Source: JAPULR01 sp963665075 | Lineage (GTDB): Bacteria; Chloroflexota; Dehalococcoidia; Lucifugimonadales; GCA-2712585 | Length of the DNA: 64,000 bases | Reading direction: 5' to 3' | NCBI GenBank assembly: GCA_963665075.1 | Contig: OY762063.1 | Coordinates: 744,001 to 808,000, forward strand | In this document: in pieces, positions 58,501 to 64,000 of the stretch | How the letters are laid out: the number at the start of each line of letters is the position of its first letter | How positions within the stretch are numbered: the first letter of the stretch is position 1 | Program-made: the position numbers and the translations under genes | Notes under the pieces: model-generated | What the model was told of the DNA's origin: nothing | Seen by the model: the letters and a program-made list of their open reading frames with translations, nothing else | Databases searched by the model: none

Positions 58501-61500
58501 GAACTCCAAACCCCCACCGACTACACCGGCGACTACGCCAGCTGGAACCTGGACTTGGACAACGCGGATAACGACAACAGCGACGCGACGGGGCAGGACG
58601 ACCCCTGGGACTTCGGCACGGCCAACCAATACCCCGCCCTCGACTACAAGTCCATGCCCACCGCCGACCAGCGCAACACCGTCACCATTACCGCCTCCCC
58701 CACCACCATCTACGAAAAAGTCGGCGGCCCCACCTCCACCACCATCACCGCCACCCTGAACGCCGCCCGCGCCCTCCCCATAACCATCACCCTCCCCACC
58801 AACGCCGCCAAATACACCCTCTCCTCCTCCACCATCACCATCCCCGCCGGCGGGACCTCTGGAACCGCCACCCTCACCGCCGTCAACAACACCAAGTGCG
58901 GCACGTCGGACTGCACCGCCGACAATGTAGAGCGCCCCTCTATATCTGACGCCACCGTCAGCCTCGCCACAACCACGGTGGACGACCGCTCCGCCGCCCT
59001 CTCCGCCAGCGTGACCATCACCATCACCGACGACGACATCCTCGCCAAGGTCGCCAACCTCACGGCCTACGCCCGCAACGCCAGCGCCGTCCTCATGTGG
59101 AACGCCGTAACCGGCGCCACCGGCTACTACGTGGAATGGAAGACCGGCTCCCAGAGCTATTCGTCCGCCCGCTCCAAATCAATCAGCGGCGGGGACACGA
59201 CCCTTGCCACCGTCAAGGGCCTCACCAACTCCACCGAACACACCCTCCGCATCTCCGCCACCAAGTCCGGCGTCGACAACGGCACCCCCTCCTCCGTAGT
59301 GACCTTCACCCCGTCCACCAGCGTGGACTACGACACCGACGACAACAACCTCATCGAAATCCTCTCCCTCGCCCAGTTCAACGCCATGCGCTGGGATCCC
59401 AACGGCGACGGAACCGTTGATAACCAAAACGACGCCACCAAATACACCACCGCCTTCCCCAGCGGCGCGTCGAACATGGGCTGTCCGTCCACCCCGTCCA
59501 CAGGATGCGAGGGCTACGAACTCCTCCTCTCCCTCGACTTCGACACCGACGAAAACGGCAGCATCGGCACGGGCGACACATACTGGAACAACGGCTCCGG
59601 CTGGAACCCCTTCACCTACTCCGGCAAGCTCGACGGCAACGACCACACCATCGCCAACCTCTACGTCAATCGCACCGGCTCCCACCTGGGCCTGTTCGCC
59701 ACCATAAGCGGAACCATCGAGAACATGGGAATCGACGAGGCCACCATAACTGGAAGCACGGACAACGCCCACGCGGATGGGGGAATCCTGGCCGCCAGAA
59801 GCAGCGCCAACGTCAAGGGCGTCTGGGTCTCAGGCAGCATCGACGCGACCTACGGCGGCACCGCCGACGCATCCGTAGGCGGGCTGATAGGGCAGGTGAC
59901 GGGCGGAAGGGTCTCCGCCAGCTACTCCCTGGCGTCCGTGAAATATACCCGCACCAGCGGCGGTTCGGGACGTTTCACCGGGGCCGGCGGGCTGGTAGGC
60001 GCCACGACGGGCGGGACCATTGCCGCCAGCTACGCCAAGGGCCGCGTTGAGGCCGTGGGAGACAGCGGCAACCTCGCCTCCGCGGGCGGCTTGGTGGGAT
60101 ACATGAACGGCGGCAGCGTCACCGCCTCCTACGCCACCGGCTACGTGAACGCCAACACCGGTTCGCCGAACTACGGCGGCGGGCTGGTCGGCCAGATCCC
60201 GTCAGGCAGCGTCGCAGCCAGCTACTCCACCGGCCAGGCGTGGGAAGGAACGAACAGAGGCAGCGGCCTGGTCGACGGCTCCTCCGCAACCATCACCGAC
60301 AGCTATTGGGACACCACCACCTCCGGCAACACAAGCTCAAACGCCGGCGGAACCGGTCAGACCACCACCAACCTCCAGACCCCAATCACGGAAACCGGCA
60401 TCTACGCCAACTGGGACGTAGACGTGGACGGTGTGACGGGCAACGACGACCCCTGGGACTTCGGCACGGCATCCCAATACCCCGTCATCAAATACAACAA
60501 CCTCTCAACCACCGAGCAGCGCGCCTCCGCCCCCGTCCAGGTAACCGGCGTCTCCGCCAGCCGGGACGTGAATCAGGCGCTGGTCGTCTCCTGGACCGCC
60601 GTTTCCGACGCCAGCGGCTACAAGATCCAGTGGAAGTCCGGCTCGGACGATTACGACGTCACCCGCCAGCTGAAAGTCGCCGGCGGAACCACAACCTCCG
60701 TCACCATACCCAAGAGCCGCGCCCCCACCACCGCCGCGCAAACCATCCGCGTCATCGCCTACAAGAAGGGAACCCCCGACGGCCCCGCTTCCGCCGAAGT
60801 AACCCAGGGCCAGGGCGCCGACTACGACGCGGACAACGACAACCTCATCGAGGTAGCCAACCTCGCCCAGCTCAACGCCATCCGCTGGGACCTGGACGGC
60901 AACGGCACCGTTACGGGCAGCAACGCAACCAGCTACGCCACCGCCTTCCCCGACCCCGTCACCGGCATGGGCTGCCAATCCACCTGCGCCGGCTACGAAC
61001 TCCGCGCCAACCTCGACTTCGACACCGACGGCGACGGCACCGCCGACTCCGGCGACACCTACTGGAACTCCGGCGCCGGCTGGCTCCCCCTCGACCAGTT
61101 CGCCACCACCTTCGACGGCAACAACGATTTCGACTCCTCCGGCGACGGCGGCCCCTACCGCATCTCCAACCTCTTCATCAACCGCACCTCCAACACCGGC
61201 GTCACCTACGTCGGCCTCTTCGGACGCATAAACAGCGGCGCCACCGTCAGAAACGTCGGCCTCTACGCCGCCTCCGTCACCGGCGCCACCACCGGCAACG
61301 TCACCGCCACCGTCACCGGCGACCCCTGCGCCGTCTCCATATCCACCTACGCCCACGCCTCCGTCGGCATCCTCGCCGGCGAAAACTCCGGCACAATCAG
61401 CTACTCCCACTCCCAGGGCGTCGCCAACTCCTCCTCCGCCACCGGCGGAACCCACGACACCTGCCAGTGGGAGACCCAGAGCCGCGTCGGCGGCCTCGTC

Positions 61501-64000
61501 GGGCACAACCTCGGAACCATCCTCTACAGCCACTCCACCGCCGAAGTCTTCGGCCTCGGCACGAACTCCCACGCCCAAACCTACTCCGGCGGCCTCGTCG
61601 GCATCAACCGCAGCAGAATCGGCACCTCCTACGCCACAGGCGACGTCCAGGGCATCGGCGGCCACTTCCAGGAATCCGGCGGCCTCGTCGGCCTCAACAA
61701 CGGCAGGACTTCCATCGCAAGCGGCTCCATCGGGGTCACCGGCGCCCCCATCTCCGCCTCCTACGCCACCGGCGACGTCTCCTCCTCCACCACGGAATCC
61801 GCCCCCAACTCCATCGCCGCCGCCGGCCTGATAGGTTTCCAGATATTCATCGCTTCGACCACCGCTTCCTACTCCACCGGCAATCACACCGTGGACACCA
61901 CCTCGTCTACCGCCAAGTTCGTCAACGGCCTCGTCAACCGCTCCGCAAACGAAGACGGGAGCAGCGGCAACCTGGCCGGCAGCGTCACCAACAGCTACTG
62001 GGACAGCACGAATTACACCTACACCCCAAGCTCCAACTGTCAATACTCCTGCGGCACAGGCCAGACCACCTCCACCCTCCAAACCCCCACCGGATACTCC
62101 GGCATCTACGCCAACTGGAACGTCAACGTGGACGGCACAGGCGGCAACGACGACCCCTGGGCCTTCGGCACGTCCGGCCAATACCCCGTCATCAAATACC
62201 CCGCCACCGCCCCCGGAGTGACTCCCCCGCCCGACAACCAGCGGACGGACCCCCAGGCCTCCCCCGGAACCCCCACCTTCGACCAGCGCACCGACACCTC
62301 CCTCGTCGTAAGCTGGACCGCCTCCTCCGGCGCCGACGGCTACCGCCTCCAATGGCGCAACGTCACCGCCAGGGACGCCTATTCCGCCCAAAATCAGTAC
62401 GTTCTCACCAGCGCCCGCCTGTCCAGCACCTTCACCGGCCTCACCGCCACAAATAAGTACGCCTTCCGCGTCATCGCCACCAAATCCGGCACCCCCGACA
62501 GCCTCCCCGCCGAAGCCGAATTTACCCTCATAGACCTCACCGACTACGACGCCGACGACGACAACCTCATCGAAATCACCACCCTCGCCCAGCTCAACGC
62601 CATCCGCTGGGACCTGGACGGCAACGGCACCGTCGCCAGCGGCGACCAGACCAACTACGACGCCGCCTTCACCGACGCCGAACACAACATGGGCTGCGCC
62701 GCCACCTGCACAGGCTACGAAATCCGCGCCAACCTCGACTTCGACGACAACACCGCAGGCGACCGCACCGACGACACCTACTACAACTCCGGCGCCGGCT
62801 GGGCCCCCATCGGCGCATACACCGGCGACTTCGACGGCAACGCCGACACCGACGCCTCCGGCGACGGCGGCCCCTACACCATCGCCAACCTCCACATCAA
62901 CTCCACCGCCACCGGCACCGCCAACGTCGGCCTCTTCAGCCAATTCGGAAGCGACGCCGAAGTCGAGCGCGTCGCCCTCACGAACGTCAGCGTCACCGCC
63001 GCCACCACCGGCGACGCCATCTACGTCGGCGCCCTCGCCGGACGCAACCAGGGCAGCGTCGAAAACTCCTGGGTCGGCGGCAGCGTCACCGCCAAGCGCA
63101 CCGGCACAGGCACGGACAAGGACGCCTACGCCGGCGGCCTCGTCGGCCGCAACAGCGCAACCATCGAATCCTCCTTCTCCCTCGCCTCCGTCACCGCCGA
63201 AGCCCACAACAACAACGAAGCCTGGGCCGGCGGCCTCGTCGCCAGCAACGAAACCGGCGCAACCATCACCGCCTCCTACGCCGCCGGCCACCTCAACGCC
63301 AACGACGGCTCCGATACCACCAACACCAACGACGCCACCGCCGGCGGCCTCGCCGCAACCAACGCCGGAACCATCCGCGCCTCCTACGCCCGCGGCTCCG
63401 CCACCGCCACCGGCGCCGACCTCGACGTGGGCGGCCTCGTCGGCAACAACTCCGGCACCATCACCGCCTCCTACTCCACCGGCGCCTCCACCGCCACAGG
63501 CAGCGGCACAACCAACCGCGGCGGCCTCGTCGGCGACAACACCGGCGGCACCGCCACCGACTCCTACTGGGACACCGACAGTTCAGGCATCACAACCGCC
63601 GGCGCCGGCACAGGCAAGACCCTCGCCGAACTCCAGAGGGAGACCGGTTACGGCTCCGGCAGCACCCTCTACGCCAAATGGAATCTGGACTTCGACTCCG
63701 ACGGAACCAACGACGACCCCTGGAACTTCGGCACCGCCACCCAGTACCCCGTCCTGAAATACGGCGACCACGTCGTCGCCGACCAGCGCGTCACCGTGAA
63801 TCTCACCGCCAGCCCCACCACCATCTGCGAATCCACCAAAGGCACAGACCAGAACGCTTGCGGCACCAACGTCATCGTCTCCACCATCACCGCCACCCTC
63901 AGCGCGGCCCAGTCCTCCGCCGTAACCGTCACCCTCCCCGCCAACGCCGCCTACTCCCTCAGCGCAACCACCCTCACCATCCCCGCCAACGCCACCACCG
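55552..64000 (+). CDS. Giant secreted FN3 / GLUG-module protein (3' partial)
   Basis: I checked the frame codon by codon over most of its length: it stays open to the window edge, giving at least 2,816 residues. The start is probably TTG at 55552 (AGGAT upstream), giving MIGRLNAIRVVGIAAALAAL, a signal peptide. Five FN3 domains follow (55650-57390, each with LSWxxPSD and NGxEYRxxLRAVNxxG), with a Pro/Thr linker in one gap. Then come four large modules starting at 57403, 59326, 60820 and 62542. Each has DNLIE, LAQ(L/F)NA(I/M)R, a Cys pair, Asp-rich calcium-like loops, GLUG repeats (GGLVG...SYATG), SYWD and DDPW(D/N/A)FGT. Calx-beta-like segments follow modules 1 and 4, and FN3-like domains precede modules 2-4. 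It is a likely adhesin or cell-surface protein. Confidence 0.88.
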   Translation, partial: MIGRLNAIRVVGIAAALAALAFAASSYPASTADSSTLPAAPAGLAASAADQSITLSWDDPSDDSITRYEYRARANLADFSWTDWTTVSGSDASTTDLALNGLANGIEYRLMVRAVNANGPGPSAPAADPGYLAATPRPPSPASVGVTPNEASAASTDVPAAPTGLTATAGDATITLSWNDPSDSTITSYEYNVNHNDTSTGNLSGWSEWMTIPGSDSSTTSYAITGLANGREYRYHLRAVNAGGPGVGAPNAEPWFVVAFPQAPKQKPDPTPEPTPPPTPTPTPTPEPRPTPAAPAGLAATAGNQGVLLSWDAPSDATISRYEYQQSEGKDWGEWQSIPSVGAPPTSHAVTGLTNGTEYRFRLRAVNDNGPGDPAPTGDPGYVSATPKPEPATPPPPVPAAPANLAATAGDSSITLSWDDPSDSTITHYEYNVNHNHTSTGNLSGWNDWQAVPGSDSSTTSYAIAGLTNGREYRYHLRAVNAGGPGEAAPNAAPWFVVATPGEVQAAAAAVPAAPAGLKALGGDGSVALSWNNPDDDSITSYEYRQWTQAAGWGDWTSIPNSDASTTSYNIEGLDNGIEYRFRLRAVNDSGESDSAPSGDPDYVWTVTGLAIAAGHTDYDTDGDNLIEVSTLAQLNAIRYDLDGNGTPSSGNETNYSTAFPHAATGMGCAAACTGYELSNSLDFDEDGDGLRDDTYNTGSGWTPIGNAVSSSAYNATFQGNGYDINNLYVNISGSVSNQVHYAGLFAKLGGSAVVDNFTMENAHVSVSISGNLALQTYAGAVAGDLATGGTVSRVLVTGYVHSHFNYHPNDDIHSYAGGLIAYNQGTIERSFSSARVSASHASISPGRRPQSRAGGIAGEHAGGSIFASYSTGNVRTYTHRDGWAGGIAGRMTGGDIKASYSFAKVETGKTGGSTASTYLSGGIVGDHTGGTIEAVYAAGELVGPTKGGVVARKSGGTITNSYWDSDVTGITSGSNGTPKTTTELQTPTDYTGDYASWNLDLDNADNDNSDATGQDDPWDFGTANQYPALDYKSMPTADQRNTVTITASPTTIYEKVGGPTSTTITATLNAARALPITITLPTNAAKYTLSSSTITIPAGGTSGTATLTAVNNTKCGTSDCTADNVERPSISDATVSLATTTVDDRSAALSASVTITITDDDILAKVANLTAYARNASAVLMWNAVTGATGYYVEWKTGSQSYSSARSKSISGGDTTLATVKGLTNSTEHTLRISATKSGVDNGTPSSVVTFTPSTSVDYDTDDNNLIEILSLAQFNAMRWDPNGDGTVDNQNDATKYTTAFPSGASNMGCPSTPSTGCEGYELLLSLDFDTDENGSIGTGDTYWNNGSGWNPFTYSGKLDGNDHTIANLYVNRTGSHLGLFATISGTIENMGIDEATITGSTDNAHADGGILAARSSANVKGVWVSGSIDATYGGTADASVGGLIGQVTGGRVSASYSLASVKYTRTSGGSGRFTGAGGLVGATTGGTIAASYAKGRVEAVGDSGNLASAGGLVGYMNGGSVTASYATGYVNANTGSPNYGGGLVGQIPSGSVAASYSTGQAWEGTNRGSGLVDGSSATITDSYWDTTTSGNTSSNAGGTGQTTTNLQTPITETGIYANWDVDVDGVTGNDDPWDFGTASQYPVIKYNNLSTTEQRASAPVQVTGVSASRDVNQALVVSWTAVSDASGYKIQWKSGSDDYDVTRQLKVAGGTTTSVTIPKSRAPTTAAQTIRVIAYKKGTPDGPASAEVTQGQGADYDADNDNLIEVANLAQLNAIRWDLDGNGTVTGSNATSYATAFPDPVTGMGCQSTCAGYELRANLDFDTDGDGTADSGDTYWNSGAGWLPLDQFATTFDGNNDFDSSGDGGPYRISNLFINRTSNTGVTYVGLFGRINSGATVRNVGLYAASVTGATTGNVTATVTGDPCAVSISTYAHASVGILAGENSGTISYSHSQGVANSSSATGGTHDTCQWETQSRVGGLVGHNLGTILYSHSTAEVFGLGTNSHAQTYSGGLVGINRSRIGTSYATGDVQGIGGHFQESGGLVGLNNGRTSIASGSIGVTGAPISASYATGDVSSSTTESAPNSIAAAGLIGFQIFIASTTASYSTGNHTVDTTSSTAKFVNGLVNRSANEDGSSGNLAGSVTNSYWDSTNYTYTPSSNCQYSCGTGQTTSTLQTPTGYSGIYANWNVNVDGTGGNDDPWAFGTSGQYPVIKYPATAPGVTPPPDNQRTDPQASPGTPTFDQRTDTSLVVSWTASSGADGYRLQWRNVTARDAYSAQNQYVLTSARLSSTFTGLTATNKYAFRVIATKSGTPDSLPAEAEFTLIDLTDYDADDDNLIEITTLAQLNAIRWDLDGNGTVASGDQTNYDAAFTDAEHNMGCAATCTGYEIRANLDFDDNTAGDRTDDTYYNSGAGWAPIGAYTGDFDGNADTDASGDGGPYTIANLHINSTATGTANVGLFSQFGSDAEVERVALTNVSVTAATTGDAIYVGALAGRNQGSVENSWVGGSVTAKRTGTGTDKDAYAGGLVGRNSATIESSFSLASVTAEAHNNNEAWAGGLVASNETGATITASYAAGHLNANDGSDTTNTNDATAGGLAATNAGTIRASYARGSATATGADLDVGGLVGNNSGTITASYSTGASTATGSGTTNRGGLVGDNTGGTATDSYWDTDSSGITTAGAGTGKTLAELQRETGYGSGSTLYAKWNLDFDSDGTNDDPWNFGTATQYPVLKYGDHVVADQRVTVNLTASPTTICESTKGTDQNACGTNVIVSTITATLSAAQSSAVTVTLPANAAYSLSATTLTIPANATT

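Noticed and set aside
60505..63291. 928-codon minus-strand frame opposite the GLUG gene
   Set aside because: Gly/Val/Ala-rich shadow; the + frame carries conserved repeated motifs throughout.

Overview
This is a high-GC bacterial chromosome segment with long intergenic gaps packed with short palindromic repeats. No rRNA or other phylogenetic marker is present. Family-5 solute-binding lipoproteins with Ala/Pro/Thr-rich linkers, many stand-alone amidohydrolases, consensus TTGACA/TATAAT promoters, apparently leaderless genes and giant cadherin/fibronectin/GLUG surface proteins are most like an uncultured Chloroflexota (Dehalococcoidia/SAR202-like) bacterium. That assignment is an inference.

Layout. 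0-12 kb: 3' part of an ATZ/TRZ-type amidohydrolase, a single-chain GmrSD-like DUF262/HNH nuclease, a hydantoinase/dihydropyrimidinase, queA, a VapBC-type toxin-antitoxin pair, a VOC protein, a thiolase-BtpA-DapA-like cluster, tRNA-Gly(GCC) and arsM. 12-22.5 kb: NHL beta-propeller protein, amidase, a 61-residue small protein, a class III aminotransferase, two amidohydrolases and a Gfo/Idh/MocA oxidoreductase. 22.8-32.5 kb: four head-to-tail solute-binding lipoprotein genes, each with its own promoter and terminator and no permease or ATPase nearby. 32.6-37.2 kb: HpcH/HpaI-like aldolase, another amidohydrolase and a secreted lipoprotein. 37.4-45.4 kb: a 2,662-residue membrane-anchored cadherin/FN3 protein. 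46-52 kb: two more toxin-antitoxin pairs, an autoregulated MarR protein, a methyltransferase, an RDD membrane protein and a radical SAM protein of the DNA modification/repair type. 52.9-64 kb: a kinase-receiver-winged-helix fusion divergent from a second giant secreted protein (FN3 plus GLUG modules) that runs off the right edge.

How the genes fit together: most metabolic genes look like a scavenging repertoire for amides, cyclic amides, amino compounds and acyl-CoA intermediates, fed by several uptake lipoproteins. The giant proteins suggest attachment to surfaces or other cells. The one-protein two-component regulator lies divergently next to one giant gene and could control it.

The most unusual structural property is the intergenic DNA. 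At least five palindromic repeat families and a MITE-like element fill almost every gap. Every copy I located lies in the same orientation on the + strand, except near 3.7-3.9 kb where all are reversed. The strand composition also flips there (G-rich + strand from about 4 to 11.9 kb, C-rich elsewhere). One reading is a roughly 10-kb inversion; another is that repeat polarity follows replication direction. One family grows by tandem copying of its left arm only, always ending in one intact hairpin.
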